The translations under genes and the position numbers were made by a program. From the NCBI GenBank assembly GCA_918807975.1, contig OU964918.1:39974477-40038476 (forward strand): a stretch of DNA of 64,000 nt, given 5' to 3'. This document shows, piece by piece, positions 23,050 to 34,805 of the stretch; the stretch's first letter is position 1; each line of letters opens with the position of its first letter. This DNA comes from Aplidium turbinatum. Taxonomy: Eukaryota; Chordata; Ascidiacea; Aplousobranchia; Polyclinidae. The notes below the pieces were generated by a model. It was not told the origin of the DNA. It saw only the letters and a program-made list of their open reading frames with translations, and searched no databases.

Positions 23050-23936
23050 CAATTCGCACATCTTAATGTCGATTTGAACTTTGATTGCAAATGTTTTTTG
23101 CGGGCCGACAGTTGCGGCAAAAAATTGCATGATGGAGGCCAGCACACAAGTATAACTGTATGATTTGATGGCACATGGTCTAAACGGGGGTTCACAGCCT
23201 CATGGTGTAGTGTAGACGTTATTATGCCAATGAACACCAGAAAAGTACGGTACTGGACACTTGTATTCTGCATAAAATTTGCAAGAGCTGTGCTAAGTAT
23301 GCTTCTGTTGACAAAACGTTCTGTGGAATACAAAGCTTGGTTGGATACACACCAGACAAATTAAAAAAAAAAAATACAGCAGTTCATGTCCATTGTCCAA
23401 GCATGGAAATAGAGGCCTCTATCGATTATCGATTAAGATTATGTGGTCTATATCTACTACTAAACACAACCTCAGGTATACTCAAATGGTATGTGATAGT
23501 GACAGGAAAAGTTTCACAGAAGTTCACAATGTATATGGACCACATTATCAAGTAGAAAAATTGGACTGCATTGGACATGTTGGAAAACACACGTTTAGAG
23601 CCCTCGGAAAAAGTTGAAACTTCAAACAAAGGCAGACTAAAGGATGGAAAGTGTGTTTGGTGGAGGGAAAGGAAGACTGACGTCTGGACCAAAAAAAGTG
23701 ATATCTCGTGAGCTCTACCAAAACGCAATCTGGCAAAACAAACAGGTTTCAATCACATATGCTGAAAGTGTGAAAAAGGATGTGGAAAAAATGAGGCAGT
23801 GGGTTCTCGCTTTTTTGTACCACACTATAAATATGCCTGATAACCAGTAGAGACATCAGTACTGCCCTGTTAGCACAGATGATCAAGAAAGCTGGTGTAA
23901 ATTCCGTCGTTGGGGCTCCATGGAAGACAAAGACTA
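23050..23936 (+). pseudogene. Mutator-like transposase relic (not the MULE-SWIM type)
   Basis: FDGTWSKRGFTASWCSVDVI (about 23165-23225), DCIGHVGKHTFRALGK (about 23565-23613), GGGKGRLTSGPKK (about 23657) and CPVSTDDQESWCKF (about 23865) occur in the order of the 'Mutator-like transposase' domain known from many cnidarian and arthropod proteins. Multiple frame changes show it is dead. The next 160 bp (23985-24130) is rich in CCACCTGCC/GGCGACACC repeats that I cannot assign. Confidence 0.65.
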
Positions 23937-24199
23937 TCATTTAAACCCAAATATTTCTGGACATTCTTGAGCAATAGGGGTTGTGACAAATTTGTGGCAG
24001 TGCCACCTGCCACCGGTTGGCATGGCATCCGCCACAATTTATGCGACACCTGTCACCTGTTTGGGCGACACCTGCCACCCATTTGCCCAACTGACACTAC
24101 CACTTTGCGCCACTGCCGGCCACCACAGATGTACATGGATTCAAGGCCAATGAGAGGGGGATACGGCATACCCTTGAGGGTCCAGGACTGTGATTGTTG

Positions 24200-24490
24200 G
24201 GGGCCCGAAATTGTGATTTTATAGTTTACGCGCAAAAATGTTTGTTAAAACCATTCTAAACGACTAAATTCCAGCATAAAAGTTGTTATTCTTTACTCCT
24301 GGGGGGGGGGGGGGGGGGCAATGTAGCAAAAGGCTCCGGAAAGGTAATTGAGTGCCTTGTGCACAAATTAGGGGGCCAAAGTGGTGATTTAATGGTTTAC
24401 GTGCAAAAGCACCCTAAATTAAATCATAAAAGTTGGTTACTCTCCAGTCCGGGGGGGGGGGGGGGGGGGGCATAGTGTAGCAAGGCTCAG
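24200..24490 (+). repeat. Two diverged tandem units, each with a poly-G tract
   Basis: Unit 1 (about 24203-24345) and unit 2 (about 24371-24490) share TTTTATAGTTTACGCGCAAAA/TTTAATGGTTTACGTGCAAAA, a CATAAAAGTTG block and a run of about 17-20 G, then a TGTAGCAA motif. Long G runs of this kind also occur at 43346 and 33707. Confidence 0.55.
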
Positions 24491-27339
24491 CATAGAATCA
24501 AAGTTAGCCAGACAAGTTAACTTTGTCAAAGTTATTAAAATTAAAGTTTTTGCAGGAAAAAGGGCAAGAAAAATCTGTTTTGCTGAATAGCCTAAATAGT
24601 CAGTGATATACAAAATACTGCTTTTTGGTACACCGGTAGTTGACATACAAATATTGGGTATTCGTTGACTTGTGTGTTTAAAATACAATTTTCTGTTCAA
24701 AGCAGTGTGATACGCAAAACAATATTGAACACAGAAAGGAATTTAGTTCCCGTTCAAAGTACCCAGAATCTTGTGAAACTTTGAACACCACATCATTTCA
24801 AGAAAAGGTAGTTTGTGCAAAAATTTTTTAACATTCCTTGCACATGTCAATAGGGGTAGGCTATATGTAGCCATAGGCGAAGGCAGGGGGGTGAAAGGGG
24901 CCATGCCCCCCCAAATTTTCAAAATTTGGATTCCGAAGTTGAACCCTTTGTTGAAAACACAATATAATTTGCATAAATTCATATCGTTTTCCAAGACATC
25001 TGGTTTTAAACAGGGAATCTTTGTTGTGGCAAAAAGTAAATGTGGATTTCTAGCGCCTGTTCATGTACAGAAGGATGTGGTCAACTAAATGTTTAATTGT
25101 GACAGCAAAGATTGCCAAGATCTAATGAAGGTGGCTGCCCTCGCTAATCCAGGCATTGAATATGAACAATTAGAATCCATTAAATATGCGGACATACCAA
25201 ATCTTAAGCCTTTACAAAAACAGGATTTTGAAGAACTCGTATACAATCAAGTCATAAAACATCAATGCTTTCGTTTGTTGGCTCTATGTGTTCAAAATAG
25301 TCGCCCATTAGTTGTTTATGCCAATTTTGAAGACTAGGGATATTCCAGTAATATGCTTTACTACTCGGTATACACCAGCGAAAGGAAATACTTTTACCAA
25401 TCGTAAAGACTTCGCGTGACCTACAACGCAAACAATTCCGAATGGTCATGCCAGTGTGATGTGTCCGGATTTAACAAAGGATGTGTGCATGAAGCGATAT
25501 GTAAAGCATATTATGAAGAAGCATCAAAACAACATCTTTTGTAACAACCAGCGCAGGTGAAAAGTTTTGTTTTTTCCACTATTTGTGAATAAGGCACGCG
25601 ATTTGTACATTGATTTTTTCTTTTCTAAAATTGGATGCTTTTGGAGTTGTAATGAAAGCAGTTATTACAACACTCTTCAACAAAAAATAACAATAGTTTG
25701 TAAACTCATTTAGGTTTGGAGAAATATCTCTTCAAGACAACAATAGAAAGATGATGGAGTACCTCTTCAAAGAAAAACGTATTCCCGACATAATTCCAGA
25801 CAGATTTCTGAAAGAAGTCAATTCACCATCTTTGCTTTCACCTAGTGAAACCCTTTGTCCTTTGTGCGAAACGACATTGACAAATGAAAAGCGTACAACC
25901 GGAACTGTCTATGGAGTCGGAGTGATACATCATGGTAAGTGTATGGGAATGAAACAGGAAACAAATATTGTTTTAAAAGAGAAAAAGGTGGAAGCTATCT
26001 TCTATTCCGCATTATGCAAACTCACAACTAGCCTATATGTGAAATATGTTGCAATGAGTACATCTGCACACAACAAAAATCGAACACAGTCGCACTACTA
26101 CCTATAGCCTACTGTGGAGCTTTACTCTGAATTATTATATCACATTGGGCAAATTTAGCAGACTACATTGTTAAAAGTTGTAAGTTATTCAAGTTTTAGA
26201 AACTTCTCGTTTTCTCATCTTCCACTGCCTTTTCTGGGCCACATGAAAGTTACAACATTTCCTGGCAATAAATATCAAACATAAGAACACACATATGCAC
26301 TCACTACTGGGAATGTCAGCATGGTAGAGATGACAATAAAGCAAGAAATGAAAAGAGGAGACTAACAGAACAACATGTCAGTTAGTTAAAAAAAAGTTAA
26401 ATTGAAGATATAGCCTACATTGATACTTTATTGCATGGGTCAGTTGGGTCACCAAACTATCTTTCATCAAGAGAAGCATAAGTAGATAACCGAGAAGGAC
26501 TTTTTTTAATACAGTAGATGCAGTAGTGTTTTACGATAAACGTTCACAGTTGATGGATCGAAGTGGGTCAAGAAGAAATCTAATGATTCAGAGTACAAAA
26601 AAATGCAACTGCCGTGCTACTGTGATTCTCACTTAAACCTTCATGTTTCTTCAATATGCGGTATGTAATTGTGAACAATGACATCACCGCATTGCACAGG
26701 AGTGGCTTACTTTCTGATACAACATTCTACTTCCACTACTATTACACCTTAAATTGTGTGCTTTCAACGGCATGTTCTTCATTTGTGCTCTTTTAATTAG
26801 CTCACACCTGAAAATATCCTGCTGCGAAAAAGCAAAGCGTCAAAGGAAATAAATGAAGCTTTGTCCAAGGATGAAAACGGCATAAGCAAAGAGTACGCTT
26901 GTCTTGTCAAGTTCCCTCACATCAATCAACATTCCGGGCATGCTATTGCAGAAGTTAGTCATTCTCGGATCATAGTACTTCAAACCACTTATTGTTTTTA
27001 CTGTTTTAGAGTGGTATTGCTAATTTAGAGCAGGGCTTTTTGTAAATGATGACTGTAGATATACAGTCGATTGGAAATAGTACAAAAAACGTAATAAAAA
27101 GCAATAAAACAAACGACGACAATATAAAAAACGTTTTTAACCATCCCTAATTATGATACAACTTCATTGCAGAACGGTGGCATACTTCAAAGAATGAATA
27201 ACAAATTAATCCAAAAAATTCATGACTTAGTAGCCGATGAAGCATGCAACATTGCGGAAATTAAGCGAGGTTTGCAGTCGTACGTAAAACACGTCCTATT
27301 CAAACATGATGAAATGCCACACAAAGACAATCGAAGATA

Positions 27340-28180
27340 CAGTCGAAATCGTTTAAGCGCATAGTCAATTTGTCAAGCTTTTTTATGCGCTTAAACGGTA
27401 TATGCGCTTAACCGTTTACATTGTTTGACAGTATCCTATACGTCAATACTGAACGTTTATCTAACGCAAAAGCGTGAAAACAGACCGCTGGACTTTTTCG
27501 ATGAACGAAGGCATTGAGCCTTAATACGTAACCCGGAGTGTTAGGAGATTTACAGAATATTCTAGAATAGTACTGTACAACCGAATTCCAAATAACGGTA
27601 CTACTTTGTTTGGCTGTTGGTCAGCGAAGTGTGACGCAGCAACAACTGTTCACGCGCGTTCCTCATGGCTTTCGGGTAGCTGCCGTGATCACCCAACCGT
27701 AACGAATTCGCTTCAGCGAGCAAGAAAGAAAATTCACTAATCATGCGATTTAGATTTTCCTTAGTCTTGTGGTTCTACAGTTCGTACTGCGACGTAATGA
27801 TACTTGTTTATGATGTAACAATCCATAAATGAAATGTGGTCTTGTGATTCATACAGCACTGTACTCAAATCATAGAGAAGAGAAGGCCTTTTTTCGTGCG
27901 GTTTTACTTTATTGTTTAAATCATGTAGGCGCTAACTGTCTGTCTTGAGGTGTTATCTTGAACAACTTTGCTTTGCCAAAGGAAATATGCGGTTAAGTGA
28001 TAAAAGTCTACAAATCTATCAAGAATTCCTAGTCGCTTAGCCGATTTATGCGATTAATCATTATGCGACTAACCGTTGAATTTTCTTCACAAGTGAATGG
28101 GAATGGTTTGGGATTATGCAATGCTATGCTCTAAAGCGATTTATGCTCTTAACCGATATGCGACTAGCCGATTTCGACTG
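27340..28180. mobile_element. pogo-type MITE in the MULE/SWIM gene
   Basis: The ends CAGTCGAAATCG (27340) and CGATTTCGACTG (28180) are inverted and flanked by a TA duplication (27338-27339 and 28181-28182). The CAGTnGAA start is typical of pogo/Tigger ends. Subterminal repeats resemble TTATGCGCTTAACCG. Removing the element and one TA joins codons for DNRRY and YQTNEDIQNYF without a frame change, so the insertion site is exact. It has no coding capacity. Confidence 0.85.
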
Positions 28181-30469
28181 TATTACCAAACCAATGAAGA
28201 TATTCAAAACTACTTCTTCATGGCGTACACAAAGCAAAAAGTTTCAAAAATGGATCAAGAGAATTTACATTCATTGGTTGAAGAGTGGCAAAAGAACTGC
28301 GGAAAACATGACAAGATTTTCTTTCGTCCCTACATTTCTATTAATAACGATTCGATTGCCACAGCTTCCGATGGTGCACCTGAGATGCAATGTGCTTAGA
28401 AGTTGTTGTTTGTGCATCAAATGTCGTGGCAAAGGAGACTGTTGCATCGGTATGGCCAAGGCATTTGCTTGTTAGATGCAACGTACAAGGCATCAAAGTA
28501 TGCTTTACCTTTGTTTTTCTTAAGTGTGAAAACCAATGTTGGCTACCAGGTTGTGGGTACATTTATTATCCAGAATGAGCAAGCCTCTGACATTGCGGAA
28601 GCACTAAGCATGATAAAGTTGTGGTCACAAGACTGGAATCCTCCGTTTTTCATGACAGACAAAAATGAAGCGGAAATAAAAGCGATTGAAAGCGTTTTCA
28701 CAGGTTAGTATATTGTGGAACTATGGTTTGTCTTTTTCCAGCTTATTCAATAACCTTGGTCCATACGATATTTTAGCAATTACTTTTTTTCTCGTATTTC
28801 TTTTGCAGATTGTTTAGTGCTTCTGTGCGATTTCCATAGAGAGCAAGCTTGGGAAAGATGGACTAGAAGATGCGACAATGGTGTTGGTGACAAGGCAGGT
28901 TCATTGAATGAGTAACACAATGCAAGCATTCACAGCATAAATTTTGTATGCAACGTCCACTTCTGGATACAATTGCAATGTACTGAGCTAAGAATATTTG
29001 CAGCGTTGGGTGTGGTTTTATCGAGCCAACAAGTGGATCGTAACCTTCCATACAAACAATGGAGTGGAATGCCAAAACAGAACACTGAAGGAGTTATACA
29101 TCCGGACACGGAGGGATAAATCTTTGTCAGCTCTTGTAGCGATAATTCATAAAGAATTCTTTCCTGACAACAAGCGTCGGTGAGTGAGAATTACCATGCT
29201 TCGTTATTGTGGTAGAACTGCAATTACAGTACTACCATTTATTCTAAGCCTTGATGGGTTAGAATGCTAGATATTAAATTTCAAGAATGCCTAAACTGTC
29301 ATGTCATTTTCCAATTAGCATGCACATACCATCCTAAACAATAACCATAATGATAATGACATTAGGCTATTAAGGCTGACCATACTTTTGTGGGGCTACT
29401 TTTGTAGTCTGACATATAATATGTTGCTTTTGAGCACTGTTTGCTTGCTTTGCAGGTACGAACAACAAAATCTTTCTTCTTCGGAATTCTATCGTCAGTA
29501 CAACTCCTCCATTCCAGAGTATTGCACAATAGACCAAAAGAGGTGATCAGTAACTTTCTGAGAAGAATTGCTTCATCAGATGAAATTCCATACACCTCCA
29601 TTTCTCAAGTTGGAGATGCATTTCTTGTGAGAAGTGCCTCGTCGGAATTAATCTATCGTGTAACGTTTGGTGGAGAAAGTACCATCCCCGATTGTTCCTG
29701 CAATGATTTCCAGAAGCATCTTCTTCTGTGCAAGCACATGTTTGCGATTATTCAACATGTTGCCCATGTGTCTTGGGAGACTTGGTACACAAATTCCCCT
29801 TTTATTGTCCTCAACCCATGCGTAGTTGACAGCTTAGCAGTTAGGCCTGGGCGTGGGCACCAACCAGACTCTGCTGAAGTGTATGACTTAAGCTGTTTAA
29901 GCAATATTTTAAGCAACGCAAGACTGAACACCATAAAGGAAACGCGGACAGTTGCCAATAAAATGTTCAATGTGGTGTATAGTGGAAGACGCAGATGAAC
30001 AGACGTGACAAATGCATTTGGTCAATTGTCCGCCATGACAGATTATCTTGCATCACGTTGCAATTCTGATGCAGGATTAACAATTCGAAAGGATATGAAG
30101 AAATCTCTTAAAGTTGTGCGGAAGCGCAAACCTGACATTGCGTTTGCATGTGATCCATTGCCTAAGCCAGCGATTCTCAACCGGTGGGCCATGGCTCACT
30201 AGTGGGCCATGGAAAATTTTTAGGTGGGCCACAGTCAGACGTATGTAAAAAATTGCCAGAGTTAGTGAAAGATTTAGTTTCATTTGTGTTATAGCAACAA
30301 TGAATGGTGCTGTTGTAATTTGCTGCAGAATAGCAATTTTCAATCTAAATTTTGAATAATAATAATTTTGGTGGCGTGATGTAATCAATGCCGTCTATTG
30401 CATAATATACGAACGTTAATTTTAAGCAACTACAACAATGTGATTCTTGTAGGGAGCCATTTGGCTCTA

Positions 30470-31750
30470 CAGACGAAATCGGTTAATAGTATACTGCTTA
30501 AACGTATCAATCGTTTATTTGAATCAAAACCTGAAATCCCAAACCAAATCCAATCTAATGTTAAGTAAAAACATCGGTTAAGCATCTACCGCTTAAAAGA
30601 ATAAGTCGGATAAAAGCATCAGGATTTGCTTCTAGTTTGCCTACTTCATTCATTTAATCGTATAATTGTACCCGTTAGCGAAAAGAGAATGTCTCTTTTT
30701 TGCTTCGCATAATTGTCTGCAATGTTCAAAGGCGAAATGAAGCAAAGGTGAGACAGACGCAAGCGATCAAAACAATGACAAGTGTCTGTAATCTCAGGCC
30801 ATAATCTTATGTGCTAGACATCGCACTACAAAGAACCAATTTTCGCACAGCTGGGCTTCATTAAAACAGAAGAGCACACAAAAGGAATAATCACACTAAA
30901 GAAGTTTAAATGCTTTTGATATCTTCCGTCGCCGACTGGCCTTGCAAGGAAAGGACACAGACAAATTATTTCAGCTTGAGAGGGAAGTGTTGAAAATAAT
31001 GTCTAAAAGTTTAAACCAGAAAACTGTGGAGAATTTTTTTTTAAATTGCTGAAAAAAAGTAGCCTATTGTTGTGAAATGCAGTGCGTAATTTCATTTGTG
31101 CAGTTTTGTTCAGTTGAAGAACATTGCAAATTAATTATTTTACCAGACAGCGCAAAACACTTGAAAAAAAAACCTTTGCGATTTCAAAACAAACAATGAG
31201 TGTGAGCTGTGTTTTTCCACCATACCACTATTTTTGTAGGCCCCTTTCCATACTCAAAACTACACAGCTGGTACAGAGCTAAAAATAGCCCGCTTGAATC
31301 AAAATCTTCAACGTCAAAGTTCGCGTTGTGACGTCACAGAGATCGGTGATATGAAAGATTGCCGATTTGCAGTCCGATTGCTGCAGCTGGCAGAAAAATG
31401 CTTTGATGGTACATACTCTCCCAGTCAGCAAAGCTGATCTTTTTTACATTGTTTCAACGTCTGCAGACAATAAATCAATGTAAAAAGGACCAGTTTTGCT
31501 GGCTGGGACATACAGCGTAGTGGTATGTTAACACAGAACTAGGAAACTCTTTGAAGTTTAACCAGAATTGTAAACAGTTGTAGGAAGTATCAGTTGTAAT
31601 GTGCGTTGCAGCCTAGTCAGCACAGACATCTTCTCAACATTACGCCCATTCACAATAAACCTTTATTTAGTAAATTGGTTAAACGAATCAATCGTATAAT
31701 CGTATCAAAATGTCTGGCAAATAAGTGATTCGATTAACCGATTTCGTCTG
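30470..31750. mobile_element. pogo-type MITE nested in a hAT
   Basis: CAGACGAAATCGGTTAA (30470) and TTAACCGATTTCGTCTG (31750) are perfect inverted ends flanked by TA (30468-30469 and 31751-31752). Subterminal TCGTTTAATCG-like repeats are shared with the MITE at 27340. It belongs to the same family but is longer, about 1.3 kb. No transposase was recognised in the interior. Confidence 0.85.
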
Positions 31751-31810
31751 TATAAGGAAAATTTTTTAACTTAAAGGGAGGAATAATCATGTTGAGAGGA
31801 ATTAGGAAGA

Positions 31811-32174
31811 AATGTAAATCAATCGTAAATTTATCTAAATGATCTATTAAAATGGTTAATTTATTTATGACTGAGCACATAGTTTTAGATCAACATTGAG
31901 CTTTTACAAAACTTTAGGATGTAATAGACCACTACTAAAACTTCTGCAGATCTGTTTTTAGTATATTTTTGTGAAATATTGCGGGGAGAAAATGTAAATC
32001 AATCGTAAATTTAGGTATCTAAATGATCTATCAAAATGGTTAATTTATTTATGACTGAGCACATAGTTTTAGATCAACATTGAGCTTTTACAAAACTTTA
32101 GGATGTAATAGACCACTACTAAAACTTCTGCAGATCTGTTTTTAGTATATTTTTGTGAAATATTGCGGGGAGAA
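31811..32174 (+). repeat. Tandem duplication, two units of about 180 bp
   Basis: Units 31811-31990 and 31991-32174 both start AATGTAAATCAATCGTAAAT and end GCGGGGAGAA, and are almost identical. The second unit has 4 extra bases: TTTAGGTATCT where unit 1 has TTTATCT. High identity suggests a recent duplication inside the hAT element. Confidence 0.85.
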
Positions 32175-32589
32175 ATTGACAATAGGCTACTTGTGCCTTT
32201 CAAAGGAGGAATACGACATAAATGTTGAGAACCACTGTAACTGCAAGTTGATCAATAACGTTCAGGAACACACATCTCATTGATGCACGGTTCAATAATA
32301 ATCTGGTTTGAAATAATTTGTGCTGTTTTTTTTTTTGTTTTTTTAAACCTATTTTGCAGTTTTTTTTTCTTGCATAAACAATTATTGGGCCATAAGCATT
32401 TTTGTGCAACAAAAATGGGCCACGAAAGAAAAAAAGGTTGAGAACCACTGGCCTAAGCGAACAAAACCAAATACATACGCGCATCGACATGGGGAGAAAG
32501 CAGATATGATGAAGTCTGCGTGTGCAGTGTCTTTCTTAGATGAATGAGGAAGCAAACCTTTTAAAGAGCGTATCATTTGCATTGTTGGA

Positions 32590-32910
32590 TATGCTAGAGA
32601 TGAGAGAGACCATAGACCAACTGGCAAGGGCAAATGGAGTAAGGTGGTATGGACATGTGATAAGGAGGGAGGAAGTTTTCTTAGAAAGGCACTAGATCTA
32701 AAGGTGGATGGGAAGAGGAAACGCGGTCGTCCAAGAAGAACGTGGAAACAACAAGTGAGGAATGAATTTAAAAAAGTCGGACTGAAGGAGGAAGATGCAA
32801 GGGACAGGGTGAAATGGAGAAAAGGGATTAAAACAATTGCTGCGCGGAAACAATCGGCCACCCCCACTAGTGGGGAACAAACCGACGATGGATTATGATG
32901 ATGGTCAACA
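32590..32910 (+). mobile_element. RTE-like LINE 3' end fragment
   Basis: The translation runs KALDLKVDGKRKRGRPRRTW, then KQQVRNEFKKVGLKEEDARD and VKWRKGIKT (about 32683-32843), the usual last 90 residues of RTE-type proteins. It ends in a stop at about 32896-32898 and a short TGATGATGG tail. It is 5'-truncated and lies just downstream of the broken MULE/SWIM gene. It differs from the RTE fragment at 10198. Confidence 0.75.
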
Positions 32911-34649
32911 TTTTTTGCTGTAAACCTTTTGGGCTTTTCAATTAAGCTATGTATAGCAGTGAAGATACTCTGTATAGAACAGGCTTGCTTGTTCTTTCTA
33001 TCAACCCAGGCGACAATGAGCGACTGGCAATCGTGATACTCCCTTTTTAAGGCTAATATGCGCGTTTGTGACCGCAGGGACCTAGAGCCAAACTTATACT
33101 TATATGAACACAGCATGCAATGTGTCAGTGAAGGTGGATTGTGTAAATATCTACCATTATCAATCATTATACTAAATATCTATCTACCATATCATATCTA
33201 CCGCCATTTCAATACAGTCCTGCTACCGGTATTAACTCTTCTTAAATCTCGTGAGTTAAAATCATTAAGATTAGATAGCAATAATAGTAGCTTAGATAAT
33301 ATGTTTCTGGTAAGATTTTGAAATTTTTTTGACTGTTGCTTACCAACCAAATCAGTTGTTCAAAATTTAGTTGTCTGGCCGTCGACAGCCACTGCATGTT
33401 GGCATAAACACGTAAGACCATTCTGCGTGTCCCTCGTAAGCAGCTAAGCACAATAAAGACAAGATCAACTGATTGTGAAAATCATCAGTAGTTTTTCATA
33501 GCTTTGATATGTTTGCCCAATCTAGGGATTTCCACGTTGTAGAGTGTAGACAACCACTAATCTTCTGCTTTTTAAGGTTAGACTGAGCTATTCAAGATTG
33601 AATAAATCAGGGAAACACCTAGCGTGTATGCTGACATTACTTTTAAGCACTGAGAGAGTTAGATCCAATGAAATTTCAGATAGGCTACACAACCAAGGGC
33701 GTAGTCAGGGGGGGGGGGCAATTGCTCCCCCGAAATATTTTTATACATACGACTGACCAACAGACTTTTAAGCTATCGGCCAATAGATATTGATAGACCG
33801 TCAGTGTCAGGTCTTGTGATGATGCAAATAAACATAACAGCAGTCCTAAGAGAACACGTAGCCCACCACACCTCAGACCTAATGTGTACATTAGATAGCG
33901 TAAGTAGGCTACTGTGCTGTATTTTGTGCGAAAGGTATTCATTGACAAACTGAAGCCTACCATTGAACCACTAGCCTATATTTACTCTTACAAATGTTTT
34001 AGTTTTATGTAACTTAAATTTAAATGTTTTACCCTCTGTTGCAGCATTACTTGACAGAGTTTTACCATTGATTTCGAACGAAAGTACTCTCAGCATACGC
34101 AATTTTAGGACATTTTTTCTAAAGTTTGTGGAAGAGACCCCCACAAAGGGTGTCACCTTCGGCGATAGGCTACGCCGTCGGGTTCACTTACACGTGCAAT
34201 AGCTAGTACTCATTCTCCCCAATGGTAATAAGTGAACTTCATCCGGTCAACTGTTGAAGCGGCAATACTACTACTAGGGCAGTGGGTAGCCAGCCACGGT
34301 TTTACGAGAATTAGGCTAATTTGAATTACAGTTGCAATTTTTTCGTTTAGTTTTAGTTTTGGTTAGTTTAGTTATACAGCTCTGTATACCTTTCAGTATC
34401 AATTCGGTGGAAAATTTAAAAAAACGTCTGGCAACCTTGGGCAACGCTCGCCACATGATGCGTCAACTGTGAACTGGCCTTTAAACAGCGGTTGGTAAGC
34501 AAAACATTCAGAATATTGAGAAGCTTAAGCACTCCAGAAGTCCAGATACTCACATGATTAAAGCAGCATGAAAACAAAGCATGAATCCAACCCAAGTTGT
34601 ATGCATTGTTCCACACTACAACTACAAGTAACAAATTCGCATTGACCAG
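32911..34649. other. Region between the broken MULE/SWIM gene and FANCL; little recognised
   Basis: No exon was recognised. A possible MITE lies at about 33691-34175: GGGCGTAGTCAGGGGG at one side and GGCTACGCC at the other, with a G run, but no TSD. This is the downstream side of FANCL (minus strand), and its 3' UTR and poly(A) signal were not identified with confidence. Confidence 0.3.
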
Positions 34650-34805
34650 TCAGTTACAAAGTACATTGAGCTTGATAGGGTTGGTGCAATATGGACATTC
34701 CCCAAAAACAACATTAAAGCTTTGTTTTGCTCCTGGGATGCTTTTGATCCATTGTAATAAACACTGATGATGAAACGCTTGGCCACATCTTCGATCATTA
34801 CAAAT
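34650..34805 (-). CDS. FANCL: FANCL last exon (RING C-terminal half)
   Basis: Encodes ICNDRRCGQAFHHQCLLQWI, then QSFNVVFGECPYCTNPIKLN and a stop. The Cys, His and CPYC zinc ligands of the RING/PHD-like finger are all present. The acceptor is TTAG before ATTTGTAAT. The upstream junction is in phase 0 with the exon at 40642. Confidence 0.9.
   Translation of the reverse strand: MCNDRRCGQAFHHQCLLQWIKSIPGAKQSFNVVFGECPYCTNPIKLNVLCN

Larger units (their letters stand above)
30168..32450. mobile_element. Non-autonomous hAT element in the last exon of the MULE/SWIM gene
   Basis: The left end CAGCGATTCTCAACCGG (30168) and right end GGTTGAGAACCACTG (32450) are inverted. The TSD GCCTAAGC is perfect (30160-30167 and 32451-32458). 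Excision of the element and one TSD joins FACDPLPK directly to RTKPNTYAHRHGEKADMM and then a stop. Subterminal GTGGGCCATGG repeats occur. Inside lie a pogo-type MITE (30470-31750) and a 180-bp tandem duplication (31811-32174). Confidence 0.9.
24990..32547 (+). pseudogene. MULE-transposase/SWIM zinc-finger gene (CaRF-like), broken
   Basis: This is an intron-containing gene of a family often annotated as calcium-responsive transcription factor-like, with a MULE transposase domain and SWIM fingers. Exons: about 24990-25540 (VAKSKCGFLAPVHVQKDV, then a SWIM-like WSCQC...GCVHEA), about 25715-25934, 26801-26953 (CLVKFPHINQHSGHA), 27173-28703 (transposase core: GQGICLLDATYKASKYALPL, FFMTDKNEAEIKAIESVF), 28809-about 28911 (CDFHREQAWERW), about 29000-29179, and about 29456-32547 (SWIM: CSCNDFQKHLLLCKH). 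Junctions follow GT-AG. In-frame stops lie at 25086, 28397 and 29996. Frame changes occur near 25327, 25410 and 29520, and part of the exon near 28911-28998 is lost. A MITE (27340-28180) and a hAT (30168-32450) interrupt it. The terminal stop is TGA at 32545. It could be a host gene or a captured transposon. Confidence 0.75.

Noticed and set aside
33691-34175. Possible MITE with GGGCGTAG/CTACGCC ends and a G run
   Set aside because: The ends match over too few bases and no TSD was found; the right end also contains a TAGGCTA insertion that makes chance matching likely.
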